Assembly (NCBI RefSeq): GCF_010668805.1
Contig: NZ_WUFT01000008.1
Coordinates: forward strand, 124,001-188,000
Source: Rhizobium phaseoli
GTDB taxonomy: Bacteria > Pseudomonadota > Alphaproteobacteria > Rhizobiales > Rhizobiaceae
Length of the DNA stretch: 64,000 nt
Reading direction: 5' to 3'
Shown: positions 36,987-46,934 of the stretch, piece after piece
Layout: the number at the start of each line of letters is the position of its first letter
Position numbering within the stretch: the first letter of the stretch is position 1
Notes under the pieces: model-generated
The model's input: only the letters and a program-made list of their open reading frames with translations
The model's database searches: none
Told to the model about the DNA's origin: nothing
Program-made: the position numbers and the translations under genes

Positions 36987-37874
36987 TCACTCCTCACTTT
37001 CGCTTCGGCCATGGGCCCAGTCCATGTAAAGGTCCAGCGCCTTGCGGGTGACGGCACCTTGCTGGAAGTCGCGGCTGTCGAGGCGGGTGACGCCGACGAC
37101 TTTGGAGTAGTTGCCGGTGGTGAAGATTTCGTCGGCTGCGAGGAAATCTTCGACGGACAGCGTTGCTTCGACGACGTCGAAACCGGCCTTGCGCAAGAGG
37201 CTGATGACGCGGGCGCGGGTGATGCCGGCAAGGAAGGTGCGGTTGGCAGCCGGGGTCATCACCACGCCGTCACGCACCATGAAGACGTTGGACGAGGCGG
37301 TTTCGACGACATTGCCGTTGAGATCGCGCACCAGCGCATTGTCGAAGCCGCGGCTGCGGGCCTCGGCGATCATCCGGCCGCTGTTCGGATAGAGCGAGCC
37401 GGTCTTCGCCTCGGTCATCGCCGTCTCAGGCGACGGGCGGCGATACGGCGAGACGGTGAGGCTGGTGCCGCCATGGCCGCCCATCGGCGCCTCGAACAGG
37501 CAGAGCGCGAAGCGGGTCGATTCCGCATCGACGGAGACGACGCTGCCGGGCGAACCATGTTCGCCCCAATACATCGGCTTGATGTAGATCGGCGTGGCGC
37601 CGTCGAATTTCCCGACGCCCTCCCAGGCGAGCGCGGCGATTTCCTCGGCTGATTTCACCGGCTTCAGCCCCATGGCAAGCGCGGAGCGGTTGATGCGCTG
37701 GCAATGCAGGTCGAGATCCGGCGCGATGCCGTCGAACCAGCGGGCACCGTCGAAGACCGTCGAGCCCAGCCACATGGCATGCGAGGTCGGCCCGATCAGC
37801 GGCGGATTGCCCGGAAGCCATTCCCCGTCGACATGAGTCCAGGTGGTTGAACGCGGTGATGTATCAACGGCCAT
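36987..37874 (-). CDS. Class IV aminotransferase, branched-chain amino acid type
   Basis: 295 residues. The PLP lysine lies in the YIKPMYWGEHG region (family pattern) and the PLP-binding tail is NVVETASSNVFMVRDGVVMTPA with TFLAGITRARVISL. GLYPNSG-like motif SLYPNSGRMIAEARSRGFDNALVRD fits IlvE-type enzymes. ATG 37874 has GGGAGGG upstream; the longer frame is spurious. It transfers amino groups between branched-chain amino acids and 2-oxoglutarate; D-amino-acid aminotransferase or aminodeoxychorismate lyase activity cannot be excluded. Confidence 0.87.
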   Translation of the reverse strand: MAVDTSPRSTTWTHVDGEWLPGNPPLIGPTSHAMWLGSTVFDGARWFDGIAPDLDLHCQRINRSALAMGLKPVKSAEEIAALAWEGVGKFDGATPIYIKPMYWGEHGSPGSVVSVDAESTRFALCLFEAPMGGHGGTSLTVSPYRRPSPETAMTEAKTGSLYPNSGRMIAEARSRGFDNALVRDLNGNVVETASSNVFMVRDGVVMTPAANRTFLAGITRARVISLLRKAGFDVVEATLSVEDFLAADEIFTTGNYSKVVGVTRLDSRDFQQGAVTRKALDLYMDWAHGRSESEE

Positions 37875-38124
37875 ATTGCCCTCCCCTCTCAAGTCGAGAC
37901 AGCAAAAGCCGCCGCGGCAGGCGGGGTCAAGGACAAATCCGGGCGGCAAATGCAGAAGCAAGAATATGCCGAAGGATGCGGCCGGGCCGCAATATTCGTG
38001 CGCGACGCCTCTGGCTGAAGCGATGGGTGCATCAGCAAAAATGATCGAATGGACCGTTGGAACGGAGGCATGCCGCATGCGATCATAGGGGCAAATCGCC
38101 GGACAGCAGCAAGGGAAGACGCCG

Positions 38125-39168
38125 ATGAAAGCCATGTATTATGAAGCCTTCGAACAGGCGCCCGAGATCCGCACCCTGCCCGATCCGACGCCTTCCGAGG
38201 ACGGCGTCGTCATATCGGTCGGCGCCAGCGGGCTCTGCCGCAGCGATTGGCACGGCTGGATGGGACACGACCCCGATATCCGCCTGCCGCATGTGCCGGG
38301 GCACGAGCTTGCCGGAAAGATCGTCGCCACCGGCCGCGGCGTGATGCGTTTCAAAGTGGGCGACCGGGTGACCGTGCCGTTCGTTTCCGGTTGCGGCCAT
38401 TGCAGCGAATGCCATTCCGGCAACCAGCAGGTCTGCCCCAACCAGTTCCAGCCGGGCTTCACCCATTGGGGATCCTTCGCCGAATATGTGGCGATCGACT
38501 ATGCTGACACCAATCTGGTGCACCTGCCCGAGACGATCGACGATGCGACGGCGGCAAGCCTCGGCTGCCGCTTCGCCACCTCGTTTCGCGCCGTCGCCGA
38601 CCAGGCCCGCACCGGGCCTGGCGAATGGATCGCCGTGCATGGCTGCGGCGGCGTCGGCCTGTCGGCGATCATGATCGCCACCGCGATCGGCGCCAATGCG
38701 ATCGGCATCGATATTTCCGAGGAGAAACTAGCCTTCGCCAGGGAGTGCGGGGCGGTGGCGACGGTCAATGCCTCAGGCGTTGCCGACGTGGCCGAGGCGG
38801 TGCGCGAGATCACCAAGGGCGGCGCGCATGTCTCGATCGACGCGCTCGGCCATCCCGCCACCTGCTTCAACTCGATCAAGAATCTTCGCCGGCGCGGCCG
38901 GCATGTGCAGGTGGGGCTGATGCTCGGCGAACATGCCACGCCGCAGATCCCGATGGCGCAGGTGATCGGCCACGAGTTGGAGATCTACGGCAGCCACGGC
39001 ATGCAGGCCTGGCGCTACGACGCCATGCTGTCGATGCTCGCCGCCGGCAAGATCGCGCCGCAGAAGCTGATCGGACGGCGAGTCAGCCTGGAGGAAGCCG
39101 TCCCGGCGCTGATGGCGCTCGACAAGGCGGAGGCGACGGGGATCAGCGTGATCACGCGGTTTTCATGA
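38125..39168 (+). CDS. Zinc-dependent alcohol dehydrogenase (MDR family)
   Basis: 347 residues. Catalytic zinc ligands Cys38 ([10 protein letters not shown]) and His60-Glu61 (PGHE) and structural zinc cysteines 90, 93, 96 and 104 ([15 protein letters not shown]) are complete. The Rossmann loop is [13 protein letters not shown]. The sequence belongs to the group containing alcohol and aryl-alcohol dehydrogenases. It probably oxidises a primary or secondary alcohol with NAD(P). AAGGGAAGA precedes the ATG. Confidence 0.9.
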   Translation: MKAMYYEAFEQAPEIRTLPDPTPSEDGVVISVGASGLCRSDWHGWMGHDPDIRLPHVPGHELAGKIVATGRGVMRFKVGDRVTVPFVSGCGHCSECHSGNQQVCPNQFQPGFTHWGSFAEYVAIDYADTNLVHLPETIDDATAASLGCRFATSFRAVADQARTGPGEWIAVHGCGGVGLSAIMIATAIGANAIGIDISEEKLAFARECGAVATVNASGVADVAEAVREITKGGAHVSIDALGHPATCFNSIKNLRRRGRHVQVGLMLGEHATPQIPMAQVIGHELEIYGSHGMQAWRYDAMLSMLAAGKIAPQKLIGRRVSLEEAVPALMALDKAEATGISVITRFS

Positions 39169-39192
39169 GGCAGGCAGGATGGCCAAGCGGCC

Positions 39193-40011
39193 TTATTCAG
39201 CCACCCCAATCGAGGCGAGATAGGCTGCGGAAGCCGGGATCTTCGACTTGTCCTTGATCTCGATGATCAGGCGCGGATTGCTTTCGAGCTTGGCAAGGGC
39301 TGCGAAGACGGCGCGCCAGTGGATCGAGCCCTCGCCGAGGCTCCAGTGGCGATCGGCATAGCCATCGGCATCCTGCAGATGGACATGCTGCAGGTGGTTG
39401 CCGGCGGCCTTGACGTAATAATCCACAGGCGGCGCGCCGGTATAACCATGGGCATAATGGGCGTGGCCGGTATCGATCGAGACGGCGACGGCGGGCGAAT
39501 TGAAGCTGTCGGCGAGCGCCACGCGGATATGAGGATCCTTGTCCTCGATGTTTTCGATGACCATGGTGCAGCCGATATCCTCGGCGCGCCTGACGGCGTC
39601 GCGCAGGGTTATGTGCGTGCGCTCGATCAAAGCTTCGCGGGCGCCGTCATTGTTGTCGAGATTGTTGTAAGACCACGAGGTGTAAGGGCTGTGGACGACC
39701 ATCTGTGTCGCGCCGATGGCGGCGCAGACGTCGAGGCCCTGCAGCAGGCGCCTGGAGACGACGGCGCGTATATCGGGATCTTCCGAGGCGATGGTAAAAC
39801 CCCAGAACGGGCCGTGAATGCCGAGACGGCCGGTATGGCCGTCGAGAAGCTTGCGGGCGCGCGCAGCAAGCGGCGCCCAGTCGCCGTTCAGAACCTCGGC
39901 ATCGACGAAGCTCTGCAATTCGAGATCGCGGGATTTTTCGAACAGCCAGTCCCGGTGAAGCTCGACGTCATCGAGCGTCATGGCGGCGCCGACGACGGGA
40001 AGAGAAGTCAT
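39193..40011 (-). CDS. Sugar phosphate isomerase/epimerase family (TIM barrel)
   Basis: 272 residues with the AP-endonuclease-2-like TIM-barrel fold. Metal ligands appear as Glu in MVIENIEDKDP, Asp-His in SIDTGHAHYAHGY, His in LQHVHLQDADG and Glu near the end in RLIIEIKDKS. ATG 40011 follows GGAGC; the frame to 40191 is unsupported. Family members isomerise sugars or inositol derivatives. Neighbours do not tell the substrate. Confidence 0.85.
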   Translation of the reverse strand: MTSLPVVGAAMTLDDVELHRDWLFEKSRDLELQSFVDAEVLNGDWAPLAARARKLLDGHTGRLGIHGPFWGFTIASEDPDIRAVVSRRLLQGLDVCAAIGATQMVVHSPYTSWSYNNLDNNDGAREALIERTHITLRDAVRRAEDIGCTMVIENIEDKDPHIRVALADSFNSPAVAVSIDTGHAHYAHGYTGAPPVDYYVKAAGNHLQHVHLQDADGYADRHWSLGEGSIHWRAVFAALAKLESNPRLIIEIKDKSKIPASAAYLASIGVAE

Positions 40012-40352
40012 GGGTGTGCTCCATCGATGAACGCCGTGACGGCATGGGGATGGCCGGAACAGCCGCCGCGTTCTATGCGCCCCTTCTGTGTCGGCGGTAT
40101 TACAGGCTGGGGGCCTTTCGAAACGCCGCAGCCCTGTCATTTCCGCACGGCTGGCACAGCGCTGGCGGACCTTGCGAAATAGATCCGCCACACCGATATC
40201 AGCCTCTCAGCTTCATGAGGCATGTCCCATGCCCGAGCTATGTGGCGACGGTGCCTTCGGTAACAAGGCTGTTGTCAAAGGTGGTGCAAAGGTCTAACGG
40301 CTGCGCCCGCAAGAAAAAGCCCCGGGAGAAAAGCCCGAATAAAGAAAGGGAC
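40012..40352. other. Divergent intergenic region without recognised features
   Basis: This 341-base stretch separates the isomerase (minus) and the cupin (plus) and must hold both promoters. I see no repeat, palindrome or small gene I can support; open frames here are extensions of the flanking genes. Confidence 0.5.
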
Positions 40353-40817
40353 ATGATGTCCAACTCATTTGTGACAATGCCTGCCGGCGAAGAGGCGAAG
40401 CGCTTTTTCGTCCTCGGCGACCGGATCGAGCGACAGGTCCGTATCCGCGGAACCTGGCTCAACATCTTCGACGTCACCGTACCATCAGGCAGCCGCACGC
40501 CGAAACACGCGCATGCGAGCCCGGAAGTGTTTCGCATCCTCAAGGGACGTTTGACGATCTGGCGGCTCACCGACAACGGCCCTGAGGAGATCGAGGCCGG
40601 CGCAGGCGACATCGTCACCATCCCGCCCTTCATGGTGCACGGCTATTCCAACCGCGGGACGGCCCCGGCTGTCTTTTCCGCGATCGTCGATCGCGACATG
40701 GCGGAATTTATCGAAGCGGAAGGCACGACCGAGCCGCTGAAAGCCCCCTCGCCTGAGACTATCGCCCGCATGACGGCGGCGGCCAATGCTTACGGGATCA
40801 CCATTCTGGCGGCTTGA
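40353..40817 (+). CDS. Cupin domain protein
   Basis: 154 residues with one cupin barrel. Motif 1 is G-SRTPKHAHASPEVFRILKGRL (His-x-His...Glu) and motif 2 IVTIPPFMVHGYSN (His). This gives a full 3-His/1-Glu metal site. Start is ATG 40353 or 40356, after AAAGGG. Function could be an enzyme or a small-molecule sensor. Monocistronic. Confidence 0.85.
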   Translation: MMSNSFVTMPAGEEAKRFFVLGDRIERQVRIRGTWLNIFDVTVPSGSRTPKHAHASPEVFRILKGRLTIWRLTDNGPEEIEAGAGDIVTIPPFMVHGYSNRGTAPAVFSAIVDRDMAEFIEAEGTTEPLKAPSPETIARMTAAANAYGITILAA

Positions 40818-41384
40818 TGGCGCGAGCGCGTGATGCCGGATCGCTTCGAGCGGCTTTCGGCATCATGCGGAAACACGAACAATACTGTTAAAACCTTCAA
40901 TCAGAATGCCGCATTGCCGCCGTTTTCAAAACTGTCACATCAGTAGGCTATGAGGATTTTTGCCCGGCGCCTCTTGCGCCGGCATCGTTTCACCGCCAAA
41001 ATTGCGACATGCCCGACAGCGACCCATCCAGTACAAGCTCCGCCCGTTCCAGCCGGGATCTTCCGGCCGAGGAAGCTGGCGACCATTGTAGACGGCGCGA
41101 TGACCTCCGCCTCACCTCGGGTAGATCCCGCAGAGCGCGGCCTTCTTCCAGATCATTGCGAATGACGCGCCGCCACATGGGCGGCTCCTGCCGAATCACT
41201 AATGTTTTTCGACCGCATTCCCGACCCTTCCGCCGCCTCACGGAATTCTGAAGACCGATGAAAGCGACACTGATGTGATACGATGACGGAATGACGATGG
41301 GTGACGCTGATTTAGCGTCGCTTCGAACACCTCGCCGCGCCGCCTTGTCGATGCGGCATTGAAACCTCAACGAATAGGGTCCCT
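40818..41384. other. 567-base gap with one degraded repeat; possible coding remnant
   Basis: A degraded palindromic repeat lies at 40828-40868 (GTGATGCCGGA ... TTTCGGCATCATGC). A short inverted repeat CCGGCGC-CTCTT-GCGCCGG occurs at about 40966-40984. An open frame 41009-41251 begins MPDSDPSSTSSARSSRD, which has a natural-looking start but a later composition (many Arg/Ser) unlike a protein; it could be the 5' remnant of a gene. Confidence 0.4.
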
Positions 41385-42659
41385 GTGTTTCTGGAAATTG
41401 GAATTGTGGCGTTTCTCACCATCGTCAATGGTGTGCTCGCCATGTCGGAGTTGGCTGTTGTGTCTTCTCGAACAGCCCGCCTAAAAGTTCTCTCCGACCA
41501 TGGGAGCAAGGGGGCAGCTCAAGCCATCAAACTTGCCGAAAACCCTGGTCGTTTTCTCTCGACGGTTCAGATCGGCATTACGCTGGTCGGTGTTCTCTCG
41601 GGCGCTTTCTCCGGGGCCACGCTCGGCAGCCGCTTGACCAGATGGCTGGAGACACAGGGGATGTCATCGACGTTAGCCGACGCGATCGGCGTCGGTTCGG
41701 TCGTCGTGGCGATCACCTATCTTTCTCTGATTGTCGGCGAACTTGTTCCAAAGCAGATCGCGTTGCGAGAACCCGAAGCCGTTGCGGCGAAGGTCGCACC
41801 GGCCATGGCAGTGCTTTCAAAAATTGCGCTGCCGCTCGTGTGGCTTCTGAACGCCTCCGGAAATCTTGTGCTGAAGCTCCTGGGCCAAGCCGGAAAAGGT
41901 GGCGACAACGTTTCTGACGAAGAGATCAAAACCGTTCTGGCCGAGGCGCAGTCGGCCGGCGTTATCGAAAGCGAAGAGTCCGCGATGATATCAGGCGTCA
42001 TGCGCCTGGCGGACCGCACCGCTCGAGCGCTTATGACGCCCCGACGCGATGTCGAAATTATTGATATCGACGACAGCCTTGATGAAATTCGCACTCAATT
42101 GCACCGGACGAAACGGTCTCGGCTGCCCGTTCGCAAAGGCAGTTCGGACGAGGTGATCGGCATCCTTCCGGTCAAGGACTTTTACGACTCGATGTCGGAA
42201 CACGGCAGTGCCGATATCAAGGCCCTGACGCAGGACGTCCCGGTGGTTTCAGACCTTTCGACCGCGATCAATGTGATTGAAGCCATCAGGAAATCGCCAG
42301 TCCACATGGTGCTGGTTTTTGACGAGTACGGCCATTTCGAGGGAATTGTCTCGTCAGGCGACATTTTGGAAGCGATCATGGGGGCGCTTCAGGAGGGACC
42401 TATCGACGAGCAGGCCATCGCGCGTCGAGACGACGGTTCGTACCTGGTGTCCGGCTGGACCCCGATCGACGAATTCGCCGAGTTCCTGAATCTCAAGCTC
42501 GATGACGATCTCGAATATCAGACCGTGGCCGGCCTGGTGTTGGAAGAGTTGAAACATCTGCCGGAGTTGGGTGAGAGTTTCACGAGAGGCGGATGGCGCT
42601 TCGAAGTCGTCGATCTCGACGGCAGGCGCGTGGACAAGATACTTGTGTCCGCGGAGTAA
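41385..42659 (+). CDS. CBS-pair transporter-associated protein (hemolysin/CorC, DUF21 family)
   Basis: 424 residues from GTG 41385. The N-terminal DUF21 membrane domain (four helices, about 1-180: [20 protein letters not shown] to [20 protein letters not shown]) is followed by two CBS domains (about 205-335: [40 protein letters not shown]) and a CorC/HlyC domain (about 345-424). Roles in Mg/Co efflux are known for the family. Its base and codon use (more A/T at third positions, e.g. GTT, TCT) differs from its neighbours, hinting at acquisition. The ribosome site is weak. Confidence 0.9.
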   Translation: MFLEIGIVAFLTIVNGVLAMSELAVVSSRTARLKVLSDHGSKGAAQAIKLAENPGRFLSTVQIGITLVGVLSGAFSGATLGSRLTRWLETQGMSSTLADAIGVGSVVVAITYLSLIVGELVPKQIALREPEAVAAKVAPAMAVLSKIALPLVWLLNASGNLVLKLLGQAGKGGDNVSDEEIKTVLAEAQSAGVIESEESAMISGVMRLADRTARALMTPRRDVEIIDIDDSLDEIRTQLHRTKRSRLPVRKGSSDEVIGILPVKDFYDSMSEHGSADIKALTQDVPVVSDLSTAINVIEAIRKSPVHMVLVFDEYGHFEGIVSSGDILEAIMGALQEGPIDEQAIARRDDGSYLVSGWTPIDEFAEFLNLKLDDDLEYQTVAGLVLEELKHLPELGESFTRGGWRFEVVDLDGRRVDKILVSAE

Positions 42660-42715
42660 AGCTCGGCGGGCGCCTCGAAGCTGCTCGACGGCCACAACAT
42701 CAGGAGGTACCGCCC

Positions 42716-43486
42716 ATGGCATGGTCCGCCAATCAATATGTGAAATTCGAGGATGAGCGCACACGACCGGCGCGCGATCTTCTGGCGCAGGTGCCGCTGC
42801 AAAGCATCGGCCGCGCCGTCGACCTCGGCTGCGGGCCGGGCAATTCGACCGAACTGATCATCGAGCGCTATGGCGCCGACGGCGTCTCCGGCCTCGACAG
42901 CGACATGAACATGCTGGAGGCGGCCCGCAAGCGGCTTCCAGGCACGGCCTTCGTCGAAGCCGATCTCGGCAGCTGGCAGCCGATGGAGCCGGCCGACCTG
43001 CTGTTTGCCAATGCCGTCTTCCAATGGCTGCCCGATCATCTCGATATTTTCGACCGGCTGATGGACGGGCTTTCCGCAGGCGGCGTGCTGGCGGTGCAGA
43101 TGCCCGACAATCTCGGCGAACCCTCGCATCTGATGATGGAAGAGACCGCGCATGCAGGCCCCTGGAAGGCCGCCTTCGAGGAAAAGAGCGTGCGCCGGCA
43201 GGCCTTGCCCCCGCCTTCGGCCTATTATTCCAGGCTGATCGCCAAGGCCGCGCGCGTCGATATCTGGCACACCATCTACAATCACCCGATGGCGGATGGC
43301 GCGGCGATCGTCGAATGGGTAAAGGGCACCGGGCTGATGCCCTATCTCGCCCACGCCGGCGAAAAGCATCGCCAGGACTTTCTGGCGGATTATCTCGCGC
43401 GGGTCGAAAAGGCCTACCCGAAGATGTCGGATGGGCGGGTGCTGCTGCGGTTTCCGCGGATTTTCATGGTGGCGGTGAAGGGGTAG
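42716..43486 (+). CDS. tam: Trans-aconitate 2-methyltransferase
   Basis: 256 residues. SAM-binding motif [13 protein letters not shown], motif [27 protein letters not shown], and the Tam-typical start [22 protein letters not shown] perfect AGGAGGT lies eight bases upstream of ATG 42716. It methylates trans-aconitate formed spontaneously from the citric-acid-cycle intermediate cis-aconitate, relieving aconitase inhibition. Cytoplasmic and monocistronic. Confidence 0.92.
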   Translation: MAWSANQYVKFEDERTRPARDLLAQVPLQSIGRAVDLGCGPGNSTELIIERYGADGVSGLDSDMNMLEAARKRLPGTAFVEADLGSWQPMEPADLLFANAVFQWLPDHLDIFDRLMDGLSAGGVLAVQMPDNLGEPSHLMMEETAHAGPWKAAFEEKSVRRQALPPPSAYYSRLIAKAARVDIWHTIYNHPMADGAAIVEWVKGTGLMPYLAHAGEKHRQDFLADYLARVEKAYPKMSDGRVLLRFPRIFMVAVKG

Positions 43487-43523
43487 TCGGTTGCTGCCGA
43501 CGGGCTCGGTTTGCGTCGATAGC

Positions 43524-43655
43524 TGCCCCTCACCCTAACCCGACCGGGGGCGAGCGGACGTCCCATACGAGAGTTCGATGGGGAATCGAGAGGTTGCGGC
43601 TATCCCCCCTTCGCCCCGTTTGCGGGGGGAAGCTGCCGGCAGGCGGATGAGGGGC
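43524..43655. repeat. RIME-like mosaic element, second copy
   Basis: Same orientation as 36731-36869: starts GCCCCTCACCCTAACCCGAC and ends GCCGGCAGGCGGATGAGGGGC. The inner palindromes are degraded. It fills most of the gap between tam and zwf. Confidence 0.7.
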
Positions 43656-43772
43656 AGGCCGCCCTCGGCACGCCCCAGATAATGTCAAATGCCTGTTATC
43701 CCCCGCCCGCATATGTTGCGGCGAAATCGATGCGCACTATAGTCGGCCGGAAATTCTCAGGAGATGACACAC

Positions 43773-45287
43773 ATGGACGCTGCCCCTACCCCGCCGGTCA
43801 CCCTCGTCATCTTCGGCGCGACGGGAGACCTGACGCGCCGTCTGCTGGTGCCCGCGATCATCAATCTGACGCGTGAGAGCCTCGTCGGCGACGATCTCCA
43901 CATTCTCGGCGTCGGCATAGAACCGGGCGACGACGAGTTTCTGCGCGGGCGGCTCGACGAATTTCTCAATCATCTGAGCGGCGAACAGCCGACGCTGAAG
44001 GATAAGGCCTGGGAAAGCCTGCGCCGGCGCATTTCCTATATGGCGGGAGATTTCACCAAGGACGATATTTTCCTCGAAATCGGCAAGCGGCTGGGGCCCG
44101 ATGCCAATGCCGCCTTCTATCTGGCGGTGCCGCCATCCTTTTTCGGATCGATCGTCGAAAAGCTCGCCGCCCATGGCCTGACCGATGAAAAGGACGGCAC
44201 CTTCCGCCGCGTCGCCATCGAAAAGCCGTTCGGCACCGATCTCGCCTCGGCCAAGGCGCTCAATGCTGAAATTCTCGCCCAGATCGCGGAAAGCCAAGTC
44301 TATCGGCTCGACCATTTCCTCGGCAAGGAGACGGTGCAGAACCTGATGACTGCGCGTTTTGCCAATATGATCATCGAGTCTTTGTGGAACAGCCGCTACA
44401 TCGACCATGTGCAGATCACCGCGGCCGAGATCGTCGATGTCGGCAGCCGCGGCAAATTCTACGATGCGACCGGCGCTTTGCGCGATATGGTGCCGAACCA
44501 TCTCTTTCAGTTGCTGGCGATGATCGCCATGGAACCGCCGAACAGCTTCGATGCCGAAGCGATCCGCAACGAGAAGAGCAAGGTGCTGAAGGCGCTGCGG
44601 ATCTATACGCCTGAGGAGGCGAAGACACATGGCGTGCGCGGCGCCTACACGGCCGGCCCGCTCAACGGCGCCGATCTTCCAGCCTATCGCGACACCAAGG
44701 ATGTTTCGCCAGACAGCCGAACCGAGACCTATGTGGCGCTGAAGCTCTATGCCGATACTTGGCGCTGGGCGAGCGTGCCCTTCTACCTCAGGACCGGCAA
44801 GGCGCTGACGGCGCGCGACACCGAGATCGTCATCACCTTCCAACCGGTGCCCTTCGCGCAGTTCCGCGAGACAGAGGTCAATCGCCGCCTGCCGCCGAAC
44901 CGGTTGGTGATCCAGGTGCAGCCGGACGAGGGCATGAGCATGGAAATCTCGATCAAGTCGCCGGGGCTTTCGGTCGAGACCACGCCGGTTTCACTCGACT
45001 TCCGCTATGCCGACAAGTTCGATATCGGCAAGACCACCGGCTATGAATCGCTGCTCTACGATCTCTTCATCGGCGATCAGACGCTGTTTCAGCGCGCCGA
45101 CGGCATTGAGGCCGGCTGGGCGGCAGTGCAACCCTTCCTCGATATCTGGGGCAAGGATGCGAGCCTGCCCGATACCTACGCGCCAGGCAGCATGGGACCG
45201 GCCTCAGCCGACGAGCTTGTCCAGCGGGACGGGCGGCGGTGGCATGAGCTCGGTGTCGTCCTTAACCCCAAGAAGGACGGCAAATAG
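43773..45287 (+). CDS. zwf: Glucose-6-phosphate 1-dehydrogenase homologue
   Basis: 504 residues. The nucleotide loop FGATGDLTRRLL, the KPFGTD substrate stretch (EKPFGTDLASA) and the active-site RLDHFLGKETVQNLM are present. AGGAG lies nine bases upstream of ATG 43773 and directly abuts ATG 43764, so the former is the start. It oxidises glucose 6-phosphate with NADP for the Entner-Doudoroff/pentose-phosphate route. It is not followed by pgl and edd as the main rhizobial zwf usually is, so this may be a second isozyme. Confidence 0.9.
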   Translation: MDAAPTPPVTLVIFGATGDLTRRLLVPAIINLTRESLVGDDLHILGVGIEPGDDEFLRGRLDEFLNHLSGEQPTLKDKAWESLRRRISYMAGDFTKDDIFLEIGKRLGPDANAAFYLAVPPSFFGSIVEKLAAHGLTDEKDGTFRRVAIEKPFGTDLASAKALNAEILAQIAESQVYRLDHFLGKETVQNLMTARFANMIIESLWNSRYIDHVQITAAEIVDVGSRGKFYDATGALRDMVPNHLFQLLAMIAMEPPNSFDAEAIRNEKSKVLKALRIYTPEEAKTHGVRGAYTAGPLNGADLPAYRDTKDVSPDSRTETYVALKLYADTWRWASVPFYLRTGKALTARDTEIVITFQPVPFAQFRETEVNRRLPPNRLVIQVQPDEGMSMEISIKSPGLSVETTPVSLDFRYADKFDIGKTTGYESLLYDLFIGDQTLFQRADGIEAGWAAVQPFLDIWGKDASLPDTYAPGSMGPASADELVQRDGRRWHELGVVLNPKKDGK

Positions 45288-45305
45288 CGCCCTTCCCTCG
45301 TCCTG

Positions 45306-45626
45306 TCAGTTTCCGCGATCACGGCATGCCGGGCTGACGGAAGCGCCGCTGTTGCCGCCTTCGGTGGCAAGCGCGCCGCGGGCCTTGCGCGGCGGGCAGC
45401 GCGCCCAATCGACGCGGCCGCTCGGGGCGCCGTTGTCGACGCTGCCGGTTTCGATCGAGTCGAGCGGGATGACCAGCCCGCTTTCCGGCTCGTTGCCCGG
45501 CGAGGTGCCGAGCGGCGGCGTGCCGTCGAACCGGCCGCTGGCGTCCATGCCCATATTCGACTGGGCGAGAACCGGGGTGGAGAGGCTGAGGAGAGCGATC
45601 GAGGCTGCTGCAATAAACCTGCGCAT
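45306..45626 (-). CDS. Small exported protein of unknown function
   Basis: 106 residues. A clear signal peptide (RRFIAAASIALLSLSTPVLA, cleavage near 21) is followed by a low-complexity Gly/Ser/Pro-rich mature part with two Cys (ARCPP and PACRD). GAAGGA precedes ATG 45626. No family recognised. It converges on zwf with a 18-base gap. Confidence 0.75.
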   Translation of the reverse strand: MRRFIAAASIALLSLSTPVLAQSNMGMDASGRFDGTPPLGTSPGNEPESGLVIPLDSIETGSVDNGAPSGRVDWARCPPRKARGALATEGGNSGASVSPACRDRGN

Positions 45627-45758
45627 GATGCTATTCCTTCTGATTTCAGCGATGCTGATAGAAACAGCAGATACGACCTCGTTGTTCCTTCGTTACCGTC
45701 ACTGACGATCAAAGTTTGGCGATCGGCATATAGGCCTTGCACCGGCGGCGTTTCCAGC

Positions 45759-46214
45759 TCAATCGCGCCACCGTGACAGCAGTCTGTCGAGGCCTGTCGG
45801 ATAGAGATCGATGCCGGCGTCACGCAGCATATCACGGCCGAACCAGCGCGCCGTCGCCGCGGTCTCGTCGAGTTCGGAATAGCGGATTTCGTCGCGCGCA
45901 TAGAGCGATGCATCCGCCAGTTCGATATCGGCGGCGAAGATGAATTCGTGTCCGGTCTCCCCATGATGCTCATAGATATTTTCAAGGAGATGCCAGGGAC
46001 CGACGATGCGGATCGCCGTCTCAAGTTCCTCCCCGAATTCGCGGTGCAGCGCTTGTTCGCGGCTTTCGCCGAATTCAATCGCGCCGCCGAGCGGGCGAAC
46101 ACCCTTGATGCGGCCGCTATCTTCCTCCACCTCCGCGGCGAGCAGTCGGTCTTCCCGCCAGGCGAGGCCGATCACCTTCACCCTGATCTGCTGCGACGGG
46201 CGCCAGACGGTCAT
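45759..46214 (-). CDS. Nudix hydrolase
   Basis: 151 residues. A complete Nudix box at 43-64 (G-x5-E-x7-REFGEEL), with the REFGEEL helix holding the Mg ligands. ATG 46214 follows GGAGAG at good spacing. It hydrolyses a nucleoside diphosphate linked to another moiety; the substrate cannot be told. Cytoplasmic, monocistronic. Confidence 0.9.
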   Translation of the reverse strand: MTVWRPSQQIRVKVIGLAWREDRLLAAEVEEDSGRIKGVRPLGGAIEFGESREQALHREFGEELETAIRIVGPWHLLENIYEHHGETGHEFIFAADIELADASLYARDEIRYSELDETAATARWFGRDMLRDAGIDLYPTGLDRLLSRWRD

Positions 46215-46318
46215 GCGGCTCTCCTTCCATTCGAGGCGACGCTGCACTTCACCCCGGTTTTTCGGGGACGAGAGCAATGAGCCCCGCAACGAAGCGAGGC
46301 TCCTGTCGATCTCTGGTC

Positions 46319-46711
46319 TCAGACGAACTGACTGAGGCCCGGGACGGAGGCGACGACTTCGTCGACGACCTCTTCGCCGGCATATTGCTTGGCGATGGCG
46401 ATGGTTTCTTTGGCGAGCGAGGTGATCTCGCCCATGCCGAGGCCTTCGCTCATCAGCTGCTGGCCGAGGCCCATGATGCCGCCGCCGCCGAGCGAACTCA
46501 TCAGCCCGCCGAGCAGACCGCCGCCGCCGGCACTTGCGCCATTGTACTGGGCGACGAGATCGGCGCCGCCGGGGATTGCTTCGATCATCCGGGCGACGGG
46601 ACCGTCAGCCGCCTCGCGCTGCAGGAAGCCGAGCATCATGCCGAGCGCCTTTTCGGCCAGATCAGGCGCAATGCCCACGCGATCGGCGATCTGGGTCACA
46701 ATTTCATTCAT
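46319..46711 (-). CDS. DUF2267-like protein
   Basis: 130 residues. Helical N-terminus (MNEIVTQIADRVGIAPDLAEKALGMMLGFLQREA), a Gly-rich central linker (GASAGGGGLLGGLMSSLGGGG) and a C-terminal VDEVVASVPGLSQFV, a typical layout of this uncharacterised family. AGGAGG lies before ATG 46711. Directly upstream is a perfect 16-bp palindrome (46730-46745). Function unknown. Confidence 0.75.
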   Translation of the reverse strand: MNEIVTQIADRVGIAPDLAEKALGMMLGFLQREAADGPVARMIEAIPGGADLVAQYNGASAGGGGLLGGLMSSLGGGGIMGLGQQLMSEGLGMGEITSLAKETIAIAKQYAGEEVVDEVVASVPGLSQFV

Positions 46712-46729
46712 CGTCAGCCTCCTGTTATT

Positions 46730-46745
46730 TTGACGTTAACGTCAA
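46730..46745. promoter_or_regulatory. Perfect 16-bp palindrome upstream of the DUF2267 gene
   Basis: TTGACGTTAACGTCAA reads the same on both strands and lies 19 bases before the start codon, followed by a further CGTTA. Size and position fit an operator for a dimeric repressor. Confidence 0.5.
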
Positions 46746-46934
46746 CGTTATTCGAGATTCGAGCGCAACTCAAGCCGGGCGCGCACGGCGGCACATTGTC
46801 CAGTTTTGCTTTCGATGCAAACAGTTGTCCGCATCCGCCTGCCTGCTTATAACAGGGAAACGATGGTTCGATGAAGGCGGCGGGAGCCAAGCCTTCTCAA
46901 CAAAGAACGGCAGAGCCGAAGGGAGCATTTGCGG

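Noticed and set aside
36987-38135. 382-residue form of the aminotransferase
   Set aside because: The first ~87 residues overlap the divergent alcohol dehydrogenase start and lack a ribosome site; ATG 37874 fits the family length.
41009-41251. 80-residue ORF beginning MPDSDPSSTSSARSS
   Set aside because: Start looks natural but the rest is Arg/Ser-rich with no recognisable motif and no ribosome site; mentioned only as a possible remnant.
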